Assembly: GCA_020846535.1 (NCBI GenBank)
Contig: JADLDR010000116.1
Span: 1-49,876, forward strand
Source of the DNA: Armatimonadota bacterium
GTDB taxonomy: Bacteria > Armatimonadota > JADLDR01
DNA: 49,876 bases
Reading direction: 5' to 3'
Below, piece after piece: positions 41,717-49,876 of this stretch (its first letter is position 1; every line of letters starts with the position of its first letter). The notes under the pieces are model-generated. The model was not told the origin of the DNA. It saw only the letters and a list, made by a program, of their open reading frames with translations, and did not search any database. The translations under genes were made by a program, and so were the position numbers.

Positions 41717-41919
41717 CCTGTGGAATCCTCCTAATATGTAGGGGCGCAATTCATCGCGCCCAATGACCTCACACGGCGCTCAGTGCCAGCCTCTATGCAT
41801 ACGGAAAGCGGGATTGATATCGTTATGAACTTGAGACTTTTTGGGGAGGGCGACCCGATGGGTCGCCCTCTATCGCCGTCCCAAATCCATCTCAGGCGAA
41901 AGTCCTGGGACTGTTCCTT
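41717..41919. other. Intergenic palindromic modules
   Basis: The gap holds GGGGCGCAATTCATCGCGCCC (module related to the ends of the dispersed repeats) and GGGCGACCCGATGGGTCGCCC, a near-perfect palindrome at 41848-41868. No gene is seen. Confidence 0.7.
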
Positions 41920-44025
41920 TCAAAATCCCATATGTTCGCTGCGGGCGATGATTTCGGCCTGCATGTTGGGGTTGAGGCGGGTGAAGTAGTCGGAATAGCC
42001 GGCCACGCGCACCAGCAGGTCGTCGTAGTTTTCGGGATGGGACTGGGCGTCTCGCAGGAGATCGCTGCTGACGACGTTCACCTGGATCTCGAAACCGCCG
42101 CGCCGGAGGTAGGTTTCGATCAGGCTTCTCAGGGCGGCGATATCCCGGTCGGTTTTCAATACGCCGGAGGAGAAGCGGACATTATGCACCAGGCCGCCGA
42201 TGGCTTTCCGGTGGCTCCATTTGGTGGTGGAGAGGATGGAGGCGGTCGGGCCGGACTTCTCGCGTCCCTGGGCGGCCCCGGCCCCGTCAGACAGGGGGAA
42301 ACCGGCGCGGCGGCCATCGGGGGTGGCCCCTGTCTCGCTGCCGAACCGTTCGTGCATAATCCAGCAAAAAAAACCCGGAACATAAGGGTGAGGCCCTACC
42401 CGGTTGGACTCCGTGGTGGCCGACAGGAATTCAGCCCATTCGACCGCCAGGGCGTCCACGTCATCGCTGTCGTTGCCATAGCTGGGGACGCGGCGCAAGA
42501 TTCTCTGGCGTAGCAGTTCATGGCCTTCGAAATCGCTTTTCACGATGGCGTGAAGCCGGGAGAGGGAATATTCGCCCGTTTCGTAGACAAGCTCCCGGAT
42601 CGCCATCAGGCCGTCCACTAGATTCGCCAGCCCGACAAAGGAGTTTTCCACCCAGTTGTAGCGCGCCCCGCCGCGGTCGAAGTCCTGCCCTTTCTCCAGG
42701 CAGTCGGCGATGAGACAGCTTGCCAGCGGGAAGCAGCCTGTTTCGGCCCGTATCTTCCAGACCCGATCCAGGCTTTCGGCGGCCTCCCGGACGGAGCCGG
42801 CGATCCGGGCCTTCACGCGAGTGTTCAGGTCATCGAAAGAGGCGGGCGAATCCGCCCTCCCCCCGGCGATCTCCTCCATCACATCGAGCAGCGCCTTCGG
42901 GCAGTTGAAGTAAGGGGCGGTCACCCACATATGGGAGGCCCCGACCACCTTGATCTCCACGCAGGTAGAGTTCATATAGTCGTAAGAATCCTCCTCGGAG
43001 ACGCCGTGTTCGCGCAGGCCGCGGACGATGAGCTTGTCATTGAAGAAGGCGGGATCGCCGATGCCGGTGCTGAGGCAGCGGCAGGCGAAATCGGCCAGTT
43101 CGGGCGGGGTTCCCTCGTGCCAGGCCAGCCCAACGGTGGGATAGACAAGCTGGGTCGCCAGGCGGGCCTCCAGGCAGAGATAGGTCAGATCGTTGGTCGC
43201 ATCCCTGCCCTGCCGGTTGCGGCCCCCCACCATAACGGATATGGCCGAACTGGAGAAAAGGATCATATTGAGCTGGATGTAGAGGCAGGCGATGAGTTCA
43301 AGGGCCTCCTCCCGGGTGATGCGCCCGGCCTCCAGGTCGGCCTCATAGAAGGGGCGGAGGGTCTGATCCATCCGCCCCGGAGTGGTCAGGCCGTGATCCT
43401 CCCCGAACCAGAGGCAGACGAGGGCCAGGAACATCGACTGGATCGCTTCATGGAAGGTGCGCGGCGGGCTGTCGGCGATACGGCGGCAGAGGGCGGCCAG
43501 GTTGGGGCTGTCTGCGGCCTCACACGCCGCCGCCACCCGGAGCGTATAACGGACCGCCCCTTCTGCAGCCATCGCGCAGGCCCGATAGAAGGCGGCCTGC
43601 TCCAGGGTGTCGGCCTGCTCTTTACGCTCCCGGATCTCCTCCAGGATGCCGCCCCATCCCACACGGAAGAGTTTGGCATAGTCCGGGTGGAAGTGCCCGG
43701 CATCCCCGCCTGGGAAGGGCGGGATTTCCTGGAGGACAGGCCTTACCTTCTCGATTTCTGCGGATTCCCCGGCAGTCGGCGGGCGCAGTTCGGGCCTGCC
43801 GACTACCCGCTCTCCGGGCAGGATCTCTATCGGCATGGCCTCCAGGCGGCCTGCCGTCCTGCGGGCGCGCCAGACCAGCCAGTCCTCGCCCGGCTCCCGC
43901 GCCTGCCAGGAACGGGCATCGATCAGGGGCAGGGCCGGGATTTCATAACCACTCCGCTTCTTCAGAGCGATCTCCCTCAAAGCTGCAATTTCGGGCCGAA
44001 GCCAGGATACTGTGGTTGTCGGCAT
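41920..44025 (-). CDS. Glycyl radical enzyme (pyruvate formate-lyase-like)
   Basis: This 701-residue oxygen-sensitive enzyme has its glycyl radical site in 'RVAGYSDYF' (Gly676), matching the family RVxGYSxxF pattern, and the thiyl-radical cysteine in 'MNSTCVEIKVVG' (Cys355), which has the C-x-E arrangement of the glycerol/choline-type enzymes rather than the Cys-Cys of true PFL. The family needs a radical-SAM activase, usually encoded beside it; none is visible here. At ~700 residues it is shorter than characterised members (~760-850). The reaction is unknown; diol dehydration, C-C or C-N cleavage of a sugar-derived or amine substrate are possible. The GGAG site fixes ATG 44025. Neighbours are carbohydrate enzymes. 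Confidence 0.9.
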   Translation of the reverse strand: MPTTTVSWLRPEIAALREIALKKRSGYEIPALPLIDARSWQAREPGEDWLVWRARRTAGRLEAMPIEILPGERVVGRPELRPPTAGESAEIEKVRPVLQEIPPFPGGDAGHFHPDYAKLFRVGWGGILEEIRERKEQADTLEQAAFYRACAMAAEGAVRYTLRVAAACEAADSPNLAALCRRIADSPPRTFHEAIQSMFLALVCLWFGEDHGLTTPGRMDQTLRPFYEADLEAGRITREEALELIACLYIQLNMILFSSSAISVMVGGRNRQGRDATNDLTYLCLEARLATQLVYPTVGLAWHEGTPPELADFACRCLSTGIGDPAFFNDKLIVRGLREHGVSEEDSYDYMNSTCVEIKVVGASHMWVTAPYFNCPKALLDVMEEIAGGRADSPASFDDLNTRVKARIAGSVREAAESLDRVWKIRAETGCFPLASCLIADCLEKGQDFDRGGARYNWVENSFVGLANLVDGLMAIRELVYETGEYSLSRLHAIVKSDFEGHELLRQRILRRVPSYGNDSDDVDALAVEWAEFLSATTESNRVGPHPYVPGFFCWIMHERFGSETGATPDGRRAGFPLSDGAGAAQGREKSGPTASILSTTKWSHRKAIGGLVHNVRFSSGVLKTDRDIAALRSLIETYLRRGGFEIQVNVVSSDLLRDAQSHPENYDDLLVRVAGYSDYFTRLNPNMQAEIIARSEHMGF

Positions 44026-44411
44026 GGGTTTCTCCGTGTTATTGTGAGATTAGGGGGTGGGGGGATGGTTCTTTTAACACAGAAGAACACAGATAAAAGC
44101 GGGATGGACACAGATAATTTTATTTGAACTTTCGCTGGGGTAGGGGCGAACACACAGGTTCGCCCTGCCTTACAAGCCGGATCCAGAGCAGACACGCAGG
44201 TCTGCCCCTACAATTCGCCCCATTCGAGAGACCAAGCGAAAGGCCTATTTATATCTTTTTTAGGCCTTTCGCTTGAGAGGGCGATCCGATGGGTAGCTCT
44301 CTCGATGGGCCGCCCTTTAATTATCACCCTTAACATTACATCAAGCGAAAGTCCTCTTTTTATCCGTGTTCATCCGTTCTGGTCGGTGTTCATCTGTGGT
44401 GAAAATAGAAT
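44026..44411. repeat. Intergenic region with hairpin and repeat modules
   Basis: The 386-bp gap contains a perfect 15-bp inverted repeat CAAGCGAAAGGCCTA (44233-44247) / TAGGCCTTTCGCTTG (44261-44275) with a T-rich loop, GGGGCGAAC/GGTTCGCCC modules, and inverted copies of an ACACAGATAA-type repeat (44082-44120 against 44357-44405). The motif AAGCGAAAGTCCT recurs at ~41895 and ~44343, on either side of the glycyl radical gene. No gene is seen. Confidence 0.75.
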
Positions 44412-45395
44412 CTATGCCCCCAGCAGCGCCTTCGCCAGGATTTTCTCGGCGACTTCCATCGTTTTGAGGGCGTCCGCAAAACGGGAACCGGGCTGCCCGC
44501 CGGTTTTGATGGCATCGATAAATTCGCGGTTCTTGGCCCGGAAGCCTCCGAAGACATAGAGATGGTCGCTGCCTGCTACCTGGCGGGTGTCGTATTCGAC
44601 ACCTTTCGCGCCCCCGTCGGCGTAGAGGAAGCCCCTAGTCTCATGTTCGGCCTCAGCACAGATGCCGGGAGCGTGCATCTCCACGCGGAAGGTGCGCCTG
44701 CCGCTCGTCCAGTTGTTCATCATCACCCCGACCGAGCCGTTGTCGAAACGGAGGGTTGCGATGATGAAGTTGATGTCCGGAACCAGGATGCTTTTGGCCG
44801 TGGACCAGATATCGGCCACCTCACCGCCGCACATCCAGCGCAGGGTGTCGATGGCGTGAACGCCGTCGTCCATCATGTGGTCTCTCGCGCCCAGGAACGG
44901 ATCGATATTGCATTTATAGAAGGAGCAGACCGCGTGGGTGATCGGGCCGCGCTTCAGGCATTCCTCACGCAACCGGACGACCATCGGGCAGGAGCGCCTC
45001 TGGAAGCTGACCTGGGTAACGCATCCCTTTTTCTCCGCCATGTGGGCCAGAGCGCGGGCCTGGTGCATGGTGATGCCCATCGGTTTCTCAATATAGAGGT
45101 TCAACCCCTGCCCCAGGCACCACATCCAGATATCGTACATCAGATGCGGCTGCCCGATGACATACACGCCGTCCGGGGCGATCTCTTCCACCATTTTGAC
45201 GTAATCGCTGTATCGCTTCTCGATCCCGTACTTGTCCGCCGTTTCGGTGCGTCGTTTTGCGTCCAGGTCGCAGACAGCCGCGATCTCCACATCGTCGAAG
45301 GAGGCAAGGGAGGGATAATGAACCGCATTCGCCATCCCCCCGGCCCCGACCATGGCGATACGGACTCTGGAAAGGTTCTTTGCTGGAGTCATCAT
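44412..45395 (-). CDS. Gfo/Idh/MocA-family oxidoreductase
   Basis: The 327-residue enzyme starts at ATG 45395 (AAGGAG upstream); TTG 45398 and ATG 45392 are near alternatives. 'VRIAMVGAGGMANAVHYPSL' is the dinucleotide motif and 'LYIEKPMGITM' the catalytic-lysine motif. 'GARDHMMDDGVHAIDTLRWM' supplies the active-site D-x-G-x-H. The gene starts 10 bp after the stop of the decayed sugar isomerase, so the two formed an operon. Isomerase plus oxidoreductase pairs of this kind usually process inositols or rare sugars. Confidence 0.92.
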   Translation of the reverse strand: MMTPAKNLSRVRIAMVGAGGMANAVHYPSLASFDDVEIAAVCDLDAKRRTETADKYGIEKRYSDYVKMVEEIAPDGVYVIGQPHLMYDIWMWCLGQGLNLYIEKPMGITMHQARALAHMAEKKGCVTQVSFQRRSCPMVVRLREECLKRGPITHAVCSFYKCNIDPFLGARDHMMDDGVHAIDTLRWMCGGEVADIWSTAKSILVPDINFIIATLRFDNGSVGVMMNNWTSGRRTFRVEMHAPGICAEAEHETRGFLYADGGAKGVEYDTRQVAGSDHLYVFGGFRAKNREFIDAIKTGGQPGSRFADALKTMEVAEKILAKALLGA

Positions 45396-45404
45396 CAAGG
45401 CTCC

Positions 45405-46089
45405 TTACTGCGAGAAACTATACTCAACCGGCCCCTCGAACAGCGACCGGGCGAAGGCGATATCCTCGGCGATGAGGCGGCCTACCGCTTCGTGGTCGCT
45501 GTATTCGGCGATCAGGCAGAGGACGCCCGTATAGTTTCGCTTTTTGAGTTCGGCGGCCACGCAGGGCCAGAAGGCTAGGCCGTGCCTGCCGGTCGTCCAG
45601 TAGTGCCGCCAGCGGGCGTGGTCGGCTTCGGGGCCGTTGACGCGCTCCCAGAAGGCGTTCTTCAGGTTCATCATGCACAGGTGAGACCAGACGATATCGA
45701 TCAGCCATTTCGGGGTCTCCGCCGTTCAGGGCGTTATGGGCCGCATCCCATACGGCGGCGATGTGCTTCGGATCGTAGCGGGCGATCAGGCTTCTGAGGC
45801 CCATGGCGTTGGAAACGCACCGGCCGCAGCGATTTTGAATGCCCAGGGTCACGCCGTATTGATCGAGCAGAGGAAGCAGGGCGTCGTACTCTTTCTACAA
45901 GTTGGCCTCCGACGCCAGATAGCCCTCCTCCCCGATCCCCACGCAGATGCGGATAACGGGGATGCAGGCCTCCGCGCAGGCAGCCATGATCCGCTCATCG
46001 GTCGGCCCGGCGATAAAGCGGCCCAACTCTCCCACCGGCATTTTCCACGGTTTCGTAAAAACCGAATAGGTCACTTTCTTCTCGCTCAT
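45405..46089 (-). pseudogene. Sugar phosphate isomerase/epimerase-like gene, broken by a stop and a frameshift
   Basis: From ATG 46089 (AGGAGA site) the frame 'KKVTYSVFTKPWKMPVGELG' opens a xylose-isomerase-like TIM barrel. It meets TAG at 45895-45897 (codon 65) after 'LASEANL', then continues in the same frame through 'ALLPLLDQYGVTLGIQNRCG' and 'IAAVWDAAHNALNGG'. About 45720-45730 a base has been lost: the reading frame shifts from '..NALNGGDP' to '..TPKWLIDIVWSH', which then runs to the normal stop at 45405 ('LCLIAEYSDHEAVGRLI'). Without these two changes the protein would be about 228 residues. A complete functional copy is not present in the window. Confidence 0.88.
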
Positions 46090-46269
46090 GATACTCGTCT
46101 CCTGTGAATGCTTTTCGGACAAACGTCACCGTTTTCTCTATCCGGGAGGAAGTCCCTCTTTTTACAGGCGTCTCTTTCCGGATGCAGGAAAGAGGCCAGA
46201 CAGTAGCGAACCGGGGCCGGGAAGAATGTATTTTCGGTTTCGTTTCTTTCGGAAAGGAACAGCCCAACC

Positions 46270-47463
46270 ATGACCAAACGTCCTCAAATCGCCCTGATCG
46301 CCACTATCGTACACAAGCACGCCCATGCCCAGCACTTCCTGGACCGATTTCTGGAAGGATACGGCTGGAATGGCCGTCACCACCGCCCTCCGATGGATCT
46401 CGTTTCCCTTTATGTCGACCAGATAGGGGAGGGCGACCTGAGCCGGGAGCGGGCCGCGCGGTTCCCGGAGATGACCCTCTATCCCACCGTGGCCGATGCC
46501 CTCACTCTCGGCGGGGACAGCCTGGCTGTGGACGGCGTGATGCTGATCGGAGAACACGGCAGCTACCCGCGCAACGAGAAGGGTCAGACCCTTTACCCGC
46601 GCTACAGGCTCTTCAGGGAGTGCGTCGGCGTCTATCGGCAGAGCGGACGCACGGCCCCGCTCTTCAATGACAAGCATCTCTCCTGGAACTGGGAGGAGGC
46701 GCGTGAGATGTACGACACCGCCCGGGAAATGAGCTTTGCGTTCATGGCAGGCTCCTCGCTGCCGGTCACCTGGCGCACCCCTTCCATCGACCTGCCGTTC
46801 GGAGCGCCGGTTTCGGAGGCCGTGTGCGTCGGCTACGGCGGGGTCGACAGCTACGACTTCCACGCCCTGGAAAGCCTGCAATGCATTGTCGAAAGGCGTC
46901 CCGGCGGGGAGAGCGGCGTCCGGTGCCTTCAGGCGTACCGGGGAGAGGCTTTCTGGCAAGCTCATCATGCCGGCGTCTGGCCCCGAGATCTCTTCGAGGC
47001 CGCCCTTTCGCGAAGCCACACCCTGACTCCGGCCCGAGCGGGATTCAATGATATCTTTCCCACGGGCGATGAACTGAAAAAGCTCGTGTCGGACCCCATC
47101 GCCTACCACTATGAGCATTTCGACGGCCTGAAATCCACCATGATTCTGATGAACGGGCTGGTGCAGGATTTCAATGTCGCCGCCCGCCTCGGCGACCGGG
47201 CGGAGCTATTTTCCACCCAGCTTTACCTGCCCATGCCGCCCGTCTATACCACCCTTGCCAACTTCTTCTCGCCTCTGGTCAACCACATCGAGCAGGTGTT
47301 TCTGACCGGGGAGCCGCCCTATCCGGTGGAGCGCACCCTGCTGACCACCGGGCTGACCGCCGCGGGCGTCGAAAGCCTCTTCCTGGAACAGCGACAGATC
47401 GAGACGCCGCACCTGGAGATCCCTTACGCGCCCACCGCCCATTCGACTTTCTGGAGGTCCTGA
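46270..47463 (+). CDS. Conserved protein of unknown function, first of tandem paralog pair
   Basis: The 397-residue protein has no signal peptide or membrane segment. Notable conserved stretches shared with the next gene are 'HAQHFLDRFLEGY' (~19-31), 'VSLYVDQ', 'LAVDGVMLIGEHGSYPRN', 'NDKHLSW', 'MAGSSLPVTWR' and 'YDFHALESLQCIVERR'. A Rossmann-like beginning ('IALIATIVHKHAHAQHF') and the loose Gfo/Idh-like organisation suggest a distant oxidoreductase or sugar-binding relative, but no catalytic motif is certain and I do not assign a function. It is transcribed divergently from the isomerase pseudogene and stands one base before its paralog. Confidence 0.8.
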   Translation: MTKRPQIALIATIVHKHAHAQHFLDRFLEGYGWNGRHHRPPMDLVSLYVDQIGEGDLSRERAARFPEMTLYPTVADALTLGGDSLAVDGVMLIGEHGSYPRNEKGQTLYPRYRLFRECVGVYRQSGRTAPLFNDKHLSWNWEEAREMYDTAREMSFAFMAGSSLPVTWRTPSIDLPFGAPVSEAVCVGYGGVDSYDFHALESLQCIVERRPGGESGVRCLQAYRGEAFWQAHHAGVWPRDLFEAALSRSHTLTPARAGFNDIFPTGDELKKLVSDPIAYHYEHFDGLKSTMILMNGLVQDFNVAARLGDRAELFSTQLYLPMPPVYTTLANFFSPLVNHIEQVFLTGEPPYPVERTLLTTGLTAAGVESLFLEQRQIETPHLEIPYAPTAHSTFWRS

Positions 47464-47464
47464 C

Positions 47465-48649
47465 ATGAACCATCCGTTACGCATCGCCGTAGTCGCCACG
47501 GTCTACAAATATCTCACCCACGCTCAGCACTTCGCCGACCGGTTCCTGGTCGGTTACCCGCACCAGGGGCGCTGGCACAGGCCCGATATGCGGGTCGCCT
47601 CGCTCTATGTGGACCAGCGCACCGAGGGAGACCAGAGCGAAGACCGCGCCCGGGAGTTCGGGTTCCGGGTCTATCCCACTATCCCCGAAGCCCTGCGGCT
47701 GGGAGGTAGTTCGCTGGCGGTGGACGGTGTGCTGCTGATCGGAGAACATGGCGACTACCCGCGCAACGACCTGGGCCAGGTTCTCTATCCGCGCCACGAA
47801 TTCTTCAAGGAGTGCGTATCCGTGTTCGAGGCGGACGGTCGGGCCGTGCCGGTCTATAACGACAAGCACCTCTCCTACAGCTTCACGAAGGCCAAAGAGA
47901 TGGTCGATGACGCCCATCGCCTGGACTTCGGCCTGCTGGCCGGTTCCTCGCTGCCAGTCACCTGGCGGCTGCCCGATCTGGAACTGCCCCTCGGATGCCA
48001 CATCGAGGAGGCGCTGATGGTCGGGGTGGGCGGGTCGGATCCGATGGATTATCACGCCCTGGAAGCGATGCAGTGCATGATCGAGCGCCGGCAGGGCGGC
48101 GAACGCGGCGTCCGCGCGGTGCAGTTGATCGACGGCGATGCGGTCTGGGAAGCCGGGGACGCGGGCCTCTGGTCGTGGGAGCTGCTGGAATCGGCCCTTT
48201 CCCGGAGCGACACCCCCTGCGGGCTGCCGGAGGAGGACGGGCGCACCCGGGACCTGATCGGCAGCGGCGACCTGCGCCGCCTGGCCGCCAAACCCGCTGC
48301 CTATCTGATCGAATATCGGGACGGCCTCCGCGCAACCCTCCTGATGCTCAACGGCGCGGTGAAGGACTACTGCTTCGCGGCCCGGCTCCGGAACGAAGCC
48401 GATCCCGTTTCCACCCAGTTCTTCCTGACGCCGAATCCCAATGTCACTTATTCCGCCTGCCTGGTCTCCAAAATCGAGGAAATGCTCCTGACCGGAAAGG
48501 CCCCTTATCCTGCCGAACGAACCCTCCTGGTCAGCGGAACGCTCGAAAGCTGCCTGATCTCTCGCCGGGACGGCGGGGCGCGGATCGAAACCCCTCACCT
48601 GGAGGTAACCTACCGGCCCCCGGAACAGTCCCAGCATGCCCGATCCTGA
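47465..48649 (+). CDS. Conserved protein of unknown function, second of tandem paralog pair
   Basis: This 394-residue paralog of the preceding protein is clearly similar along its whole length: 'HAQHFADRFLVGY', 'ASLYVDQ', 'LAVDGVLLIGEHGDYPRN', 'NDKHLSYSF', 'LAGSSLPVTWR' and 'MDYHALEAMQCMIERR' are in the same order and spacing. The start codon lies one base after the first gene's stop with GGAGG inside that gene, so translation is coupled. The two proteins could form a heteromeric enzyme or act on related substrates. Similarity is far from identity, so the duplication is old. Confidence 0.8.
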   Translation: MNHPLRIAVVATVYKYLTHAQHFADRFLVGYPHQGRWHRPDMRVASLYVDQRTEGDQSEDRAREFGFRVYPTIPEALRLGGSSLAVDGVLLIGEHGDYPRNDLGQVLYPRHEFFKECVSVFEADGRAVPVYNDKHLSYSFTKAKEMVDDAHRLDFGLLAGSSLPVTWRLPDLELPLGCHIEEALMVGVGGSDPMDYHALEAMQCMIERRQGGERGVRAVQLIDGDAVWEAGDAGLWSWELLESALSRSDTPCGLPEEDGRTRDLIGSGDLRRLAAKPAAYLIEYRDGLRATLLMLNGAVKDYCFAARLRNEADPVSTQFFLTPNPNVTYSACLVSKIEEMLLTGKAPYPAERTLLVSGTLESCLISRRDGGARIETPHLEVTYRPPEQSQHARS

Positions 48650-48669
48650 GCCGACGGAGAAGCCTCATC

Positions 48670-49593
48670 ATGACAACCTCAACCCATAACCTGAACATCC
48701 TGATCCTCGGAGGCAGCGGCTTTGTCAGCGGCACGCTGGCCCGGCTGGCGGTTTCCCGAGGGCACCGCGTCTGGGCCGTCACCCGGGGCCAGCGCCCGCT
48801 GCCCGAAGGCGTGATCGGCCTCGTCGCCGACCGGAAGGATACCCCGGCCCTGGAAAGCGCGATCCGCGCCCCCGGCGTTCGCTGGAACCTGGTGGCAGAC
48901 TGCATCGCCTACGAAGAGGGCGATATCCGGCAGAATATCGCCCTCTTCCGGGAGCGGGCCGACCAGATGGTCTTTATTTCCACGGACTTCGTATTCGATC
49001 CACAGCGCCGCCGATTCCCTCAGCCGGAGGAGAGCGACCACTACCTCTCGGACGGGTACGGCGGCCTCAAACGCCGGGCCGAACTCGCCCTGATGGCTGA
49101 GGACACCGGCGCGATGAAGTGGACGATCCTGCGGCCCTGCCACATCTACGGCCCCGGGTCGGAGCTCGGATGCTTGCCCTTTCACGGGCGCGACCCGCAG
49201 ATCATCTCCCGGCTCCGAGCGGGCGAAACGCTCCGGCTGGCGGGCGGCGGCCATTTCCTCCAGCAGCCCATTTTCGCCCGGGATCTGGCGGAAACGATTC
49301 TGAGCGCAGCCGGCAACGCAGCGGCCTGCGGGCGAATTTTTCAGGCTGCCGGGCCGGATATCGTCGAATCCCGGGACTACTACCGGATCATCGCCGACGC
49401 TCTGGGCGTGGATCTGAAAATAGAGGAGGTTCCTGTCGACCGCTGCCGGGCGGAGCATCCGGAGACGGCCTCCTTTTTGTGCCACCGCATCTACGACCTG
49501 AGCCGCCTGGCCGCCTGCGGCCTGTCTGTGCCCTCCACCCCGATCCGGGACGGCCTCTGCCAGCATCTCGAAAGCCTGCTGGCCCGGGCGTGA
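48670..49593 (+). CDS. NAD-dependent epimerase/dehydratase (extended SDR)
   Basis: The 307-residue protein starts at ATG 48670. The nucleotide-binding motif is 'NILILGGSGFVSGTLARLA' (GxxGxxG), strand 'MVFISTDFVF' carries the active-site Ser/Thr, and 'YGGLKRRAELAL' holds the catalytic Tyr-x-x-x-Lys. 'ILRPCHIYGPGSEL' follows as in UDP-glucose epimerase relatives. It belongs to extended short-chain dehydrogenases that act on nucleotide sugars or sugar lactones. It is the third gene after the tandem paralogs (20-bp gap) and likely part of their pathway. Confidence 0.88.
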   Translation: MTTSTHNLNILILGGSGFVSGTLARLAVSRGHRVWAVTRGQRPLPEGVIGLVADRKDTPALESAIRAPGVRWNLVADCIAYEEGDIRQNIALFRERADQMVFISTDFVFDPQRRRFPQPEESDHYLSDGYGGLKRRAELALMAEDTGAMKWTILRPCHIYGPGSELGCLPFHGRDPQIISRLRAGETLRLAGGGHFLQQPIFARDLAETILSAAGNAAACGRIFQAAGPDIVESRDYYRIIADALGVDLKIEEVPVDRCRAEHPETASFLCHRIYDLSRLAACGLSVPSTPIRDGLCQHLESLLARA

Positions 49594-49632
49594 CCCTTGA
49601 TATCGTTTTGCATTGGCGCAACCGGCCCTGAA

Positions 49633-49711
49633 AACCGCCCCCCAGCCTCCCGCCGGACTTCGGCGGAGGGAGCGGCCTTGGGGGACTTTGAAAGATTACC
49701 AAGAACACGCA
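49633..49711. repeat. ~80-bp dispersed repeat, copy B (inverted relative to copy A)
   Basis: Reverse complement is closely similar to 35091-35170, with the GCCGAAGTCCGGC core palindrome. It lies 40 bp after the epimerase stop and ~70 bp before the IS701-like gene. Confidence 0.85.
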
Positions 49712-49784
49712 CGATCTTAGTACTACAACGACGATTTTTGTGGTATACGTCTCTGAGGGGCCCGAGGCCCTGAGGAGGGAAGCG

Positions 49785-49876
49785 ATGGACAAAGTCGCAT
49801 TCGAGCGACTCTATACCGAGTTCCTCGCCTTTCATGCCGAGTTCGCCCCGGTGTTTGGCCGCAAGCAATGGCGTCA
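49785..49876 (+). mobile_element. IS701-like transposase, N-terminal fragment cut by window edge
   Basis: From ATG 49785, with GAGGAGGG seven bases upstream, the frame reads 'MDKVAFERLYTEFLAFHAEF', then 'APVFGRKQWR' to the window edge. 'FHAEFAPVFGR' is characteristic of IS701-family transposase N termini. The insertion sequence's left end probably lies in the stretch 49712-49760. Confidence 0.5.

Noticed and set aside
35260..46089. Stop-codon reassignment or selenocysteine at the in-frame TGA/TAA/TAG codons
   Set aside because: All three stop types appear inside two genes that also show decay (one with a frameshift), while intact neighbours use the same codons as normal stops; no SECIS-like evidence.
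49388..49792. Minus-strand frame across the right-end repeat
   Set aside because: It is antisense to the epimerase gene and runs through the inverted repeat; no signature.
1..49876. tRNA, rRNA, tmRNA or replication-origin features
   Set aside because: No cloverleaf with conserved T-loop, no rRNA core motif and no DnaA-box cluster was seen on either strand.

Overview
The window is a high-GC segment from a Gram-negative bacterium. It encodes an outer-membrane TolC-type protein with its tripartite exporter, a lipoprotein-type solute-binding protein and several signal-peptide proteins. Two prepilin-like proteins with an N-terminal GFTLxE cleavage motif and a C-terminal DGH motif (DUF1559-like), a DUF6785-type membrane protein, many Gfo/Idh/MocA oxidoreductases and several clan GH-A-like glycosidases point to Armatimonadota, with Planctomycetota as the alternative. 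This placement is inferred from gene content, because no rRNA or tRNA gene is visible.

Left part (1-10 kb): an IS630-like transposase start, a lone Phd/YefM-type antitoxin, a DUF6785 membrane protein, a sugar-type solute-binding lipoprotein, transketolase and, divergently, single-strand binding protein. A two-gene operon (Gfo/Idh oxidoreductase then mannose-6-phosphate isomerase) lies between two inverted copies of a ~297-bp non-coding repeat (6825-7121 and 9667-9964).

Signalling and surface part (10-26 kb): a membrane HD-GYP/GAF/GGDEF protein is followed by two tandem c-di-GMP-I (GEMM) riboswitches and an intrinsic terminator that precede a secreted subtilase ending in ten xNA(I/M)WG hexapeptides. 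Next come a secreted small protein broken by a one-base change in a poly-A tract and two prepilin-like proteins. On the minus strand a TolC / membrane-fusion / MacB-type permease / Gly-rich secreted protein / ATPase / nucleotidyltransferase series follows a response regulator-histidine kinase pair.

Metabolic part (26-35 kb): a methyltransferase, oxidoreductase, threonine dehydratase, a MazF toxin-antitoxin pair with a strong promoter, a melibiase-like glycosidase with its Gfo/Idh partner, the tail of a DNA methyltransferase cut off at a MITE-like element with 22-bp terminal inverted repeats, then an M20 peptidase and a zinc-ribbon protein.

Right part (35-49.6 kb): a carbohydrate cluster bounded by two inverted ~80-bp repeats. 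It holds a glycoside hydrolase pseudogene (two in-frame stops), a second glycosidase, an enolase-superfamily enzyme, a large alpha/beta hydrolase, a glycyl radical enzyme without a visible activase, a Gfo/Idh oxidoreductase, a decayed sugar isomerase (one stop and one frameshift), two tandem paralogs of unknown function and an NAD-dependent epimerase. An IS701-like transposase starts at the right edge.

The strongest candidate system is the coupling of a c-di-GMP turnover enzyme to a double c-di-GMP riboswitch controlling a repeat-tailed extracellular protease. The whole window is rich in dispersed non-coding repeats, several arranged as inverted pairs around gene cassettes.
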